35,817 bases of DNA from an uncultured Faecalibacterium sp. (GTDB taxonomy: Bacteria; Bacillota; Clostridia; Oscillospirales; Ruminococcaceae), in assembly GCA_934539245.1 (NCBI GenBank), contig CAKTCK010000018.1, positions 1 to 35,817 on the forward strand, in the 5' to 3' direction. Below, one piece after another: positions 16,761 through 23,933 of this stretch. The position numbers were made by a program, and so were the translations under genes. Position 1 is the first letter of the stretch; each line of letters starts with the position of its first letter. The notes beneath the pieces are model-generated. The model had not been told where the DNA came from, did no database searches, and was given only the letters and a program-made list of their open reading frames with translations.

Positions 16761-17513
16761 ATGAGCAAAGCAAAGACTGAAACCAAAATGGACTCCTTCC
16801 AGAGCTGGGCGCACCGCTGGGGCCGTGTGGCCACCCTGATCGCCCTTATTTACATGGTGGCGCTGCCCTTTGTGGTGCTGGCTGCCTACGACAGCATCCC
16901 GTCTCTGGGCGAGGTGTTCAACGTGAACACCTTTTCCATCCTGCTCATCTATATCCCGGTGGGCTTTTCGGAGGCACTGAGCTACACCCCCATTCTGGGC
17001 TGCTCGGCGTATCTGGCCTTCATCACCGGCAACATCATGAACCTGAAGCTCCCGGTGGCGGCAAACGCCATGAACCTGACCAAGAAGCAGCCCAACACCC
17101 CGGAGGGTGAGGCCATTGCGTCGGTGGCTGTTGCGGTATCCTCCCTGATGACCGTTGCCATCCTGACGCTGGCAGCGGTGTGTGCCTCCTTCATCAGCCC
17201 GGTGTTCGAGCTGCCCGCCGTCAAAACGGCTTCCGGCTATCTGCTGCCGGCTCTGTTCGGCTCCATGGCGCTGGGTCTGTTCGCAAGCTCGTCCAGTGGC
17301 AGCAAGGTGGTCAAGGGCGGTATCAAGGGCGTGCTGCCGGTGCTGATCATCATGACCGTGCTCTCCCTCGCCGCACGGCTTGCGGGCTATGGTTCCGTGC
17401 TGGGCGGGCTTGTAGGTATCTTTATCATCGTGATGCTGCCCATCGGCATACTGACCTCCTATGTGCTGTGGAAGAAGGGCAAGATCCAAGTAGTGGACAA
17501 AGAGCAAAAGTAA
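16761..17513 (+). CDS. Polytopic membrane protein of unknown function, partner of DUF5058 protein
   Basis: 250 residues. ATG at 16761 is chosen because GAGGAGG lies about 9 nt upstream; the frame is open further left but without a ribosome site. About seven membrane segments are predicted, with a hydrophilic N-terminus (MSKAKTETKMDSFQSWAHRW). Features of possible transport relevance are PVGFSEALSYTPILGCSAYLAF and the glycine/serine-rich GLFASSSSGSKVVKGGIKG. The gene follows the DUF5058 gene by 14 bp and ends before a strong terminator, so the operon is exactly these two genes. I do not recognise a named family with certainty. Confidence 0.65.
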   Translation: MSKAKTETKMDSFQSWAHRWGRVATLIALIYMVALPFVVLAAYDSIPSLGEVFNVNTFSILLIYIPVGFSEALSYTPILGCSAYLAFITGNIMNLKLPVAANAMNLTKKQPNTPEGEAIASVAVAVSSLMTVAILTLAAVCASFISPVFELPAVKTASGYLLPALFGSMALGLFASSSSGSKVVKGGIKGVLPVLIIMTVLSLAARLAGYGSVLGGLVGIFIIVMLPIGILTSYVLWKKGKIQVVDKEQK

Positions 17514-17527
17514 AAATAAGTAAACAG

Positions 17528-17574
17528 AAAAAATGAGATAGACTTCCTCGAAAGGGAGCCTATCTCATTTTTTG
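17528..17574. terminator. Bidirectional terminator
   Basis: AAAAAATGAGATAG pairs perfectly with CTATCTCATTTTTT (14 bp). It lies between the DUF5058 operon and the convergent sensor kinase gene. Confidence 0.9.
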
Positions 17575-17650
17575 TTATAAGCCTTAGAAAGAACCGTGCC
17601 GTGGGACAGGGGCGCGACGGCGCATTGCCGCAGTTCGGTGAAACCCCACG

Positions 17651-18970
17651 CTACCCGCAGAGCATGACCTTGGCGGAGAAAACGCCATCCTGATGGGTAA
17701 ACGTACTTGCACCGCCGGTCTTTTCCGCAATATGCTGGACAGACTGGATGCCGATCCCGTTTCCCTTTCGTTTGGACGAGCGAAAAACCCCGCTTTTTTC
17801 CTTGACTTCACCGTCAAATGCGTTTTCCACCTCGACCAGAAGAAGCCGCTCGGCATGGACATACGCAGTGATCCTGATCTGCTGCCGGGCGGGTGCGGTG
17901 TGCAGACTGGCTTCGAATGCATTTTCCAGAAGATTGGACAGCACCAGACAGGTGTCAATCTCGTCCACAGGAAGCGTCTGCGGCAAGTCGAGCTTGGCAC
18001 AAAAGGGAACGCCCTCACGCTTTGCAAGGGCACAATAATAGCCGACAACACTGTCCGCTGCACGGTTTTCGCAGAAATTCATGTCCAGATTCGGAATCCG
18101 TGAGACGGTTTTTGCAAGGTAAGCCTTCAAGCCATCCAGATCGCCTGCTTCGGCCAGTGCGGAGATCTGATTCAGTTGATGACGCATATCGTGCCGCGTC
18201 TGCCGGGCTTCTTCAATGGCAGTTTTCAGGCTTTCATAGCGTTGCTGCTGCATGGAAAGAAACTGGTTTTCCTGCTGCAATCTCGCATTCCGGTTAAGGC
18301 TGTTTGCCATCAGCAGAAAGATCATATTGAACATGAACATCAGAAACAAAAGTGCGATGCTCATAACAATATAGACCTGCAAGACCCGCCCTGTCCTGAG
18401 TGTTATCTGGTAGCGCGGCACCATGAAAAGATTTAGCAGGATGAACACCAGCGGCAGCACCCAGAACACGTACCACGTTTGCGCAAAATTTTCGTCCTCA
18501 ACCATTGTGCGTACTGCGTGGGTGGCGGGATAATACGCTGCGGCAGCGATCAGCCAGCAGACCATATTATAAAAAATACAGGCACTAAAGCAGAACCATG
18601 GCTTGTCCGGCGGCAGCTGTAACCGAATCGTGATCGCCGTACCGACAGCGCGGGACAAGCTGTTTAAGCATGCGAATACTGCGCAGACCGCCAGCGCGAT
18701 AGTTCCTGACTTCCAGAGAGAGATCCGCAGCGTTTTGAGATACAGAAAAATTGCCGCAAGCGTAATGAACAGCAAGGGGAACGCAGTGGAGAGACTGAAA
18801 TGATAGCAAAGCAGCCCGCCGCCAAGGCATAGCCCGAGCAGCAACGGCACAACCCATGCGGCAAGCTTTGCAGGAGACTGCTTCAGATAAGAGCGCACCG
18901 GAAAATACGCGAGCAGCAGACCGGGAAACACAACGGTAAGCTCCAGGATCGGGCGCAGGATGTCCTTCAA
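17651..18970 (-). CDS. Sensor histidine kinase with GHKL ATPase, AgrC-like
   Basis: 439 residues: six or seven N-terminal membrane segments (within 8-225) and a cytoplasmic kinase. The phosphoacceptor is in RQTRHDMRHQLNQI (His260), the class motif of AgrC/ComD/VirS-type kinases. The ATPase part has SNLLENAFEASLHT (N-box), VEVENAFDG and GNGIGIQSVQHIAE. It starts with TTG at 18970, overlapping the stop of the upstream regulator gene by 2 bp, with AGGGGG about 9 nt upstream. Such kinases usually sense peptides or envelope cues. No obvious peptide-precursor gene is adjacent. It is the second gene of the regulator-kinase operon. Confidence 0.9.
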   Translation of the reverse strand: MKDILRPILELTVVFPGLLLAYFPVRSYLKQSPAKLAAWVVPLLLGLCLGGGLLCYHFSLSTAFPLLFITLAAIFLYLKTLRISLWKSGTIALAVCAVFACLNSLSRAVGTAITIRLQLPPDKPWFCFSACIFYNMVCWLIAAAAYYPATHAVRTMVEDENFAQTWYVFWVLPLVFILLNLFMVPRYQITLRTGRVLQVYIVMSIALLFLMFMFNMIFLLMANSLNRNARLQQENQFLSMQQQRYESLKTAIEEARQTRHDMRHQLNQISALAEAGDLDGLKAYLAKTVSRIPNLDMNFCENRAADSVVGYYCALAKREGVPFCAKLDLPQTLPVDEIDTCLVLSNLLENAFEASLHTAPARQQIRITAYVHAERLLLVEVENAFDGEVKEKSGVFRSSKRKGNGIGIQSVQHIAEKTGGASTFTHQDGVFSAKVMLCG

Positions 18971-19689
18971 CCCACACGCCCCCTTTGCAGCAAAAACTCC
19001 ATGAATGCCTGCCGGGCTGCCTTCAAAAGCTCCTGACTGACATAGACCCGGCTGCCGTCCATCATGCAGAAGGAGGAATCCTGAAAATCGGCAGCATTCT
19101 CCATGTTGATGACCGCGCCGCGGCCGCAGACGAAAAAGCGCGGGTCTTTTTTGAGCGGCTCTGTGAATGCCTTGAAGCTCTGGCGCGTGGCAAGCGTTTT
19201 ACCGGCAGTGGTGCGGATGTTGATCATGTGGGCGAAATGCTCGGCGGAAATGATATCCCGATAGCGCAAACGGATGTCGCTGCCGTCCACTTTTACCGTC
19301 AAAACCGGCTCCGGGCGCGGGAGCTTCAAAAGCATTTCATCCAGCAAGCCGGAAAGCTCAGTTTCAGAAAAGGGTTTGACCAGATAATGAAACGCCCGCA
19401 CCTGAAACCCCTCAAGTGCATGGTCTGTCGAGGTGGTGGTAAAAACCAGAAGGCAGTCTGCATCGGTTTTCCGAAGTTCCTTTGCCGCGTCCATGCCGCT
19501 TAGGCCGTCCATGTAAATATCCAGAAATGCGGCGGTAAAACGCCGCTCTTTTTCTGCCGCCAGAAAGGCTTCTCCGCTGCCAAATTCTAAGAGCTCAGCC
19601 TCTGTACCGCGCTGGCTCAGCTGCCGCTCTAAGCGCTCCTTCAGCAGCGTGCGCTCGGGCTCAAGGTCATCGACGATTGCGATTCTCAT
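18967..19689 (-). CDS. LytTR-family response regulator
   Basis: 240 residues from ATG 19689: receiver domain (1-120) with Asp7/Asp8, phosphoacceptor Asp57 in AFLDIYMDG and Lys105 in YLVKPFSE, then a LytTR DNA-binding domain (about 135-235; VDGSDIRLRYRDIISAEHF, FFVCGRGAVINMENAADF). The start is uncertain. MRIAIVDD is the canonical receiver beginning, but the only strong ribosome site (AAGGAGG, 19735-19729) lies 39 nt upstream and directly touches an in-frame TTG at 19728. ATG 19707 is another in-frame option. It overlaps the kinase gene and faces the pseudo-receiver operon. Confidence 0.9.
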   Translation of the reverse strand: MRIAIVDDLEPERTLLKERLERQLSQRGTEAELLEFGSGEAFLAAEKERRFTAAFLDIYMDGLSGMDAAKELRKTDADCLLVFTTTSTDHALEGFQVRAFHYLVKPFSETELSGLLDEMLLKLPRPEPVLTVKVDGSDIRLRYRDIISAEHFAHMINIRTTAGKTLATRQSFKAFTEPLKKDPRFFVCGRGAVINMENAADFQDSSFCMMDGSRVYVSQELLKAARQAFMEFLLQRGRVG

Positions 19690-19754
19690 GCTGTACCAAG
19701 AAGCCATTTTCAGATAAACAGCTTCCAACCTCCTTCATAAAATCTTTCATCCTG

Positions 19755-19783
19755 ATTATAGCACAATTGCCTTGTTCTGTCGC
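19755..19783 (-). promoter_or_regulatory. Promoter of the LytTR regulator/kinase operon
   Basis: GCGACA (19783-19778), a 17-nt spacer and TATAAT (19760-19755) on the minus strand, with an extended TGC before the -10. Confidence 0.65.
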
Positions 19784-19793
19784 AGCAGAAAAC

Positions 19794-19826
19794 GGGATTT
19801 CGTGACAGAAAAGGGACTTTCGTGCC
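19794..19826. promoter_or_regulatory. Direct repeat, candidate LytTR-type binding site
   Basis: GGGA-TTTCGTGAC (19794-19806) and GGGACTTTCGTGCC (19813-19826) repeat, with TTTCGTG copies 20 bp apart. They lie between the two divergent promoters and end 7 bp before the plus-strand -35. LytTR regulators bind pairs of short direct repeats about two helical turns apart upstream of -35 elements. Confidence 0.55.
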
Positions 19827-19833
19827 AAATGCC

Positions 19834-19861
19834 TTGAAAAGACTGTGCCTGTCCGTATACT
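19834..19861 (+). promoter_or_regulatory. Promoter of the pseudo-receiver/lipoprotein operon
   Basis: TTGAAA, a 16-nt spacer and TATACT, immediately downstream of the direct repeat. The layout fits activation by the divergent LytTR regulator. Confidence 0.65.
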
Positions 19862-19905
19862 GGAGACAGAGAATCTCAACAACGGCAGAAGGAAGGAGGG
19901 ACGCT

Positions 19906-20328
19906 GTGTACCGAATCGCCGTGCTGGCAAACAGCAGGGCGCAGGAAGCTTTTTTGGCAGAGCAGATCTTGCAGTTCTGCGCCGAGCATTGTTTGTTTCC
20001 CCAAATGGACTGTTACCACGATCAGGAAAGCTTTTTTGAGGCTGCACGCAGCAAACCGCTGACAAATGCCGTGATCGCCCTGCCGGGTGTCGATGGCTTG
20101 AATGCGGTAGAACATCTGCGCACGCTTTGTCCTCAAACACGCGTTATCTGGTGCAGCGATCTGGATTTTTCACTCCATGCCTTCCGGCTGCGTGCAGATT
20201 ATTTTCTGCTGGAGCCTGTGACCGAAGCCGCTTTGCGGCAGGGCTTTTGCAGCTGGCTGGATGGGAAAAAGCCGGTAGAGCAGCGCCGGGCTGACCGCAA
20301 CGAACACAACAAGGAGAACGCTTTATGA
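19906..20328 (+). CDS. Stand-alone receiver-like protein lacking phosphorylation residues
   Basis: 140 residues from GTG 19906, which has AGGAGG about 6 nt upstream; this is why longer forms are rejected. It aligns along its length with the receiver domain of the LytTR regulator encoded opposite: YRIAVLANS with RIAIVDD, SFFEAARSKPLTNAVIAL-PGVDGLNAVEHLR with AFLAAEKERRFTAAFLDIYMDGL, and FLLEPVTE with YLVKPFSE. The acidic pair is Ala8/Asn9, the segment with the phosphoacceptor Asp is shortened (VIALPG), and the conserved Lys is Glu103. It therefore should not be phosphorylated. It has no output domain. It overlaps the lipoprotein gene by 4 bp. A docking or decoy role is inference. Confidence 0.72.
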   Translation: MYRIAVLANSRAQEAFLAEQILQFCAEHCLFPQMDCYHDQESFFEAARSKPLTNAVIALPGVDGLNAVEHLRTLCPQTRVIWCSDLDFSLHAFRLRADYFLLEPVTEAALRQGFCSWLDGKKPVEQRRADRNEHNKENAL

Positions 20329-22427
20329 AAAAGAGAAAGATCATCCATTCTGCGTTAAGCTTGTCGCTGACCGCAGCATTGTGCCTGTCCATGGCCGCCT
20401 GCGGCGGAACGCAGACGCCCGCAGACAGCGGCGCAGCTTCGCAGCCCTCTGCACCGTCCGCTGCGGTGCAGCCCTCTTCTGCGGAGCCAACCTCTGCGGC
20501 ACTGCCGGTAAAGGCTCTGAGTCCCAAGCAGGTGGAGGAAAACCCCTACATGGCCAAGAGCGATGCAAACATTCATCATGACGGATACAACACTGACTCG
20601 ACGGATGAGATCCTGCCGCTTGCGATCTATCCCGAAATCAATGTTTCCTACGAAACAACGAACGCAAATGCTTCTCCCGCTATCTACTTTGACAGCTACG
20701 GCCATGCCGTTGTGCCGCTGCTGGGCGGCATTGCCATCCGCGACCTGAATGCTGAAGAAACAAAGACGCTTGGCTATTTCTCCCCGAAGAAGCATGACGG
20801 CGGCGGATACGTCATCCAGAGCTCTTATACCTTTATGGATGCGTCCAACCGCATCGTCTGCCCCACAAGCAACAACCATGTGCTGATGCTCCGTGCAACG
20901 GACGAAAATGGCAATGTGCTGCCGGAATTTGAAAAGGTGCTGGACATTGATATCAAGGCAGCCGCCGAGGCTGCGCTTGGAAAAGAGCTGACGCAGAATC
21001 TTCTGTCCGTGGTCTTTGACTACGACGGAAACCTCTGGTTTGCAACGGGCGGCTTCCGCATTTATCCGCAGCGCCAGCAGCAGGGCGTCATCGGCTATAT
21101 TGCCCGTTCTGCTATTGATGCGATCCTGAACGGTGAACAGGCAGATCTTTCAAAGGCTGTCTTTGTCTACGAGCTGACCCCCGGTGAGGGTGCCGAGAAC
21201 GGCATCGCCGCCTCTAAGGACGGTGCCGTGATCCTTACTAACCAGAACTGCTATCTTCTGCGTGCAGAAGAAGGCGTAGACGTTGTGTGGTGCACGCCGT
21301 ATGAGAGCGCGGGCGCAAAGGTGAGCGGCGAAGGCGATAAGACCACCGGCGGCGGTCTGGCGTGGGGCGGCGGCTGCTCTCCCACACTGACACCGAACCT
21401 TGTGCTGTTCACCGACAATCAGGATATCGTAAACCTTCTTGCGCTCGATATGAAGACCGGTGAGGTCGTGGCAAGCGCCCCGGTGCTGGATGACCTGCCC
21501 GAGGGCTATCAGGTAGCCGTCGAGAACTCTGCCATCGTCTATGATGACGGCAATGGCACTGTCAGCACCATCGTCTGCAACTGGTTCGGCGCAGGCAATG
21601 CAGGTCTGGCGAACCCCAACAACGACTCCTCTATCCAGAGCTACGCCAATATTTATGATCAGAACTGGCTCATGAAGGGCAATGTCATGATCGCCCCGGG
21701 CATTGAGCGCATGGACACCGTAAAGACCGCAAACGGCTACGAGATGAAGAGCATCTGGAGCAGGAACGACCTGAGCGACACCTCCATCCTGAAGCTCTCC
21801 ACCGCAACGGGCTATATCTACGGCTACGTGCAGGATGTGACCACCGGGATGTGGCAGTACATCATTCTGGATTTTGAAACCGGCGAGACTGTTTTCACGA
21901 TGGATGTTTCCAACAAGTACGGCTATAACAACATGGCCATTGGAATGTATGCCGGCAACAGCGGCAATGCGCTCTACTGCCCGACAGGCTATCTGGAACT
22001 GCTTCGTTTGCAGGACCGTTTCGTTTATCTGCCCGAAATGCCCTACCGCAAGGTCGATCTTGATCAGGCAGCAAGAAACGTCCTCTCGCAGGAACAGTTT
22101 GCGCAGGACGGCGGCGAAGGCAATGTTGCAAGCTGGCGCAACACTGTGACCGTCCGCAACGTACATCCCAACACCACGGTAGCTTTCCGCATGAATAACC
22201 TGTCCGGCAGCACCTCCGGTCTGACCCTCTACGCCTATGGCGCGGACGGCAAGCTGGCAAAGGTCGAGCCTGCACTGTGGTCGATCACAGACGAGGACGG
22301 CAAGGCTGTAACGGAACTTACCGCCGGTACGCTCTATGAGCTGCGCGTGACCGTCGCCGACGGCGGAGCTCTTGACCTGAGCGAGACGGAAAAGGAGATC
22401 AGACTCTCCGTTGTGCTTGGAAAATAA
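20325..22427 (+). CDS. Large secreted lipoprotein, probable beta-propeller
   Basis: 700 residues. ATG at 20325 has AAGGAGA about 8 nt upstream and overlaps the upstream stop. Signal MKKRKIIHSALSLSLTAAL ends in a lipobox with Cys26 (SMAAC), followed by a Ser/Ala/Pro-rich linker (about 27-65). The remainder is rich in repeated strand patterns such as DYDGNLWFATGG, KDGAVILTNQNCYLLRAEEG, LALDMKTGEVVAS and LDFETGETVFTMD, which resemble PQQ/YVTN-type propeller blades. A C-terminal beta-sandwich-like part follows (about 600-700). It is the last gene before a strong terminator. It may be the surface effector or the sensor partner of the adjacent AgrC-like/LytTR system. Its function is unknown. Confidence 0.7.
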   Translation: MKKRKIIHSALSLSLTAALCLSMAACGGTQTPADSGAASQPSAPSAAVQPSSAEPTSAALPVKALSPKQVEENPYMAKSDANIHHDGYNTDSTDEILPLAIYPEINVSYETTNANASPAIYFDSYGHAVVPLLGGIAIRDLNAEETKTLGYFSPKKHDGGGYVIQSSYTFMDASNRIVCPTSNNHVLMLRATDENGNVLPEFEKVLDIDIKAAAEAALGKELTQNLLSVVFDYDGNLWFATGGFRIYPQRQQQGVIGYIARSAIDAILNGEQADLSKAVFVYELTPGEGAENGIAASKDGAVILTNQNCYLLRAEEGVDVVWCTPYESAGAKVSGEGDKTTGGGLAWGGGCSPTLTPNLVLFTDNQDIVNLLALDMKTGEVVASAPVLDDLPEGYQVAVENSAIVYDDGNGTVSTIVCNWFGAGNAGLANPNNDSSIQSYANIYDQNWLMKGNVMIAPGIERMDTVKTANGYEMKSIWSRNDLSDTSILKLSTATGYIYGYVQDVTTGMWQYIILDFETGETVFTMDVSNKYGYNNMAIGMYAGNSGNALYCPTGYLELLRLQDRFVYLPEMPYRKVDLDQAARNVLSQEQFAQDGGEGNVASWRNTVTVRNVHPNTTVAFRMNNLSGSTSGLTLYAYGADGKLAKVEPALWSITDEDGKAVTELTAGTLYELRVTVADGGALDLSETEKEIRLSVVLGK

Positions 22428-22474
22428 ATCTGCTTTGGACTGGCGCAAAATAGCTTTCTGAATAAATGCACAAA

Positions 22475-22532
22475 CCCCGGAACCTTTTTCGGAGCCGTTA
22501 TGGCTCAAAAGGGTTCCGGGGCTCTGTTTTTT
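22475..22532 (+). terminator. Terminator of the lipoprotein operon
   Basis: CCCCGGAACC pairs with GGTTCCGGGG (22475-22484 with 22512-22521), with an inner GAGCC/GGCTC stem, followed by CTCTGTTTTTTG. Confidence 0.9.
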
Positions 22533-22593
22533 GTGTTATTTCTTTTTTCTGAGGAGGAGCGTCTCGTTAAATAATCTACTAGCGAAAAAAGCC

Positions 22594-22622
22594 TTGTATC
22601 CAACAGAGCCCTGTGGTATTCT
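22594..22622 (+). promoter_or_regulatory. Promoter of the exporter-like gene
   Basis: TTGTAT, a 17-nt spacer and TATTCT with an upstream TGG extension. Confidence 0.55.
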
Positions 22623-22655
22623 GAAATAGTAAAGCAAAAAGAGGAGGATTTGGAA

Positions 22656-23207
22656 ATGTTTCAGTTCCCGCGCGAAGATTTCCGGGTGCATGTGGGCTGG
22701 CGCACCATCAAAACAGCGGTAACCGCTATGCTGGTGGCCATCGTCTACTGTTTGCTGGAGCGCAACCCGGCCTTTGCCTGCATCGGTGTCATTTTCGGCC
22801 TTGGCACCGATATGCCGGATTCGATCAAAAACGGCGGCAACCGTCTGTTCGGCACCCTCATCGGCGGTCTGTTGGCCATTGCGGTGTTCTGGGTGTATCT
22901 GCGGTTTTACCCGCAGGGCGGCCACAGTATGCTGCTGGCGCTGCTGCTGGGGGTGGCCATTGTGGTGCTGATTTTGCTGTGCCAGTATTTCTGGCCGGGC
23001 GGTGTGCAGCCGGGTGGCGTGGTGCTTTGCATCGTACTGTTCAGCACGCCGGTAGAAACCTACGTCGTCTACTCGCTCAACCGTATCTTCGATACGGCAG
23101 TGGGCGTCATTGTAGCGCTGCTGGTCAATTACTTCCTGCCGCGCGAGCGGGTCGTGGCGGTCTGGGAAAAGGCCAAAGGGCTTTTCCGTCCGCTTGAACA
23201 TTCCTGA
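22656..23207 (+). CDS. Aromatic acid exporter family-like membrane protein
   Basis: 183 residues. ATG at 22656 is chosen because GAGGAGG lies 8 nt upstream; an in-frame TTG at 22650 is too close. About five membrane segments are predicted after an N-terminal cytoplasmic stretch (RVHVGWRTIKTAVTAMLVAIVYC). The pattern of IKTAVT, PAFACIGVIFG and NRLFGTLIGGLLAI matches the N-terminal membrane half of the aromatic acid exporter/FUSC group (PF06081-like). It lacks a long cytoplasmic C-terminal domain, so it is a short member. Substrate is unknown. Confidence 0.72.
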   Translation: MFQFPREDFRVHVGWRTIKTAVTAMLVAIVYCLLERNPAFACIGVIFGLGTDMPDSIKNGGNRLFGTLIGGLLAIAVFWVYLRFYPQGGHSMLLALLLGVAIVVLILLCQYFWPGGVQPGGVVLCIVLFSTPVETYVVYSLNRIFDTAVGVIVALLVNYFLPRERVVAVWEKAKGLFRPLEHS

Positions 23208-23250
23208 TCAAAAGGGATGCCCGGCGCATTTCGCTTACAGAAACGGCCTT

Positions 23251-23655
23251 TTATTCGGCGTTCTCCGGTGTCTGCTCGGCGGGCTTTATTGTTTTGACAC
23301 GCAAGGTGAAGTACAATAAATGACCTGCCCATACTACGGCAATGCAGACCCTGCCGATGGGTACATTTTTCATACAAATAAAACCGATTGCCATGATAAC
23401 GGTGACCAGTGCAATGATCCTGCATTTGGTTCCCGCTGTCATGGCCTTTTTTTGCACAAAGCTGTCCAGATGCTTTTTATACAGCGCTGTACCTACAAAC
23501 CAGTCGTGCAATTTTTGGGAGCTTTTTGCAAAGCAAAACAGCGTTGCCATGTAAAAGGGAACAGTTGGCAGAATGGGAAGCATAATTCCCACGGTGCCAA
23601 GTGCCATGCAAAGAAAGCCCAGTACGATCCAAACTGCTTTTAGTAAATTCTTCAT
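23251..23655 (-). CDS. DUF454 (YbaN-like) small membrane protein
   Basis: 134 residues. There are adjacent ATGs at 23658 and 23655; AGGAG is 3 and 6 nt away respectively, so 23655 fits better. Two hydrophobic hairpins are predicted (about 5-45 and 75-112), with the family motif [21 protein letters not shown] and KLHDWF near the first. DUF454 members are inner-membrane proteins of uncertain function, in several Firmicutes linked to iron or haem genes. The upstream GTTAG-N6-CTAAC box and matching leader place it in the same putative metal regulon as the Tp47-like and HMA genes. Confidence 0.85.
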   Translation of the reverse strand: MKNLLKAVWIVLGFLCMALGTVGIMLPILPTVPFYMATLFCFAKSSQKLHDWFVGTALYKKHLDSFVQKKAMTAGTKCRIIALVTVIMAIGFICMKNVPIGRVCIAVVWAGHLLYFTLRVKTIKPAEQTPENAE

Positions 23656-23703
23656 CATCTTCTCCTGTTATAAAGTGTTAAGAATGAGCCCGCCATGCAA
23701 AAT

Positions 23704-23719
23704 GTTAGATGTAACTAAC
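23704..23719 (-). promoter_or_regulatory. GTTAG-N6-CTAAC operator-like box of the DUF454 gene
   Basis: A perfect inverted repeat, 49 bp upstream of the DUF454 start and 11 nt downstream of the leader hairpin U-tract. It has the same form as the boxes at 778-793 and 25095-25110. Confidence 0.6.
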
Positions 23720-23730
23720 TTTTGGCGCTT

Positions 23731-23754
23731 GAATAAACCGCCCAGCGGCGGCTT
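23731..23754 (-). promoter_or_regulatory. Leader hairpin of the DUF454 gene
   Basis: On the minus-strand transcript AAGCCGCC, loop GCTG and GGCGGTTT form an 8-bp stem followed by ATTC. It starts only a few nucleotides after the predicted transcription start. Confidence 0.45.
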
Positions 23755-23764
23755 GTCTGGAAAG

Positions 23765-23793
23765 ATGATACGATATTCCATAAGCTTTGTCAA
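23765..23793 (-). promoter_or_regulatory. Sigma-A promoter of the DUF454 gene
   Basis: TTGACA (23793-23788), a 17-nt spacer and TATCAT (23770-23765) on the minus strand. Confidence 0.72.
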
Positions 23794-23868
23794 GATGGAA
23801 ACCGCAGCTTTGCAAAACAAAAATCCTTTATGCAACAAAGAAATAGAGCTTTGGATTTTGCCTGCTGC

Positions 23869-23897
23869 TTGCAGGAACCGGCAGACGGTGATAAAAT
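23869..23897 (+). promoter_or_regulatory. Sigma-A promoter of the P1 peptidase gene
   Basis: TTGCAG, a 17-nt spacer and TAAAAT, about 37 bp before the start codon. Confidence 0.65.
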
Positions 23898-23933
23898 GAA
23901 GTCAAATCTGCGGAAAAGCAAGGAGGAGCTGTT

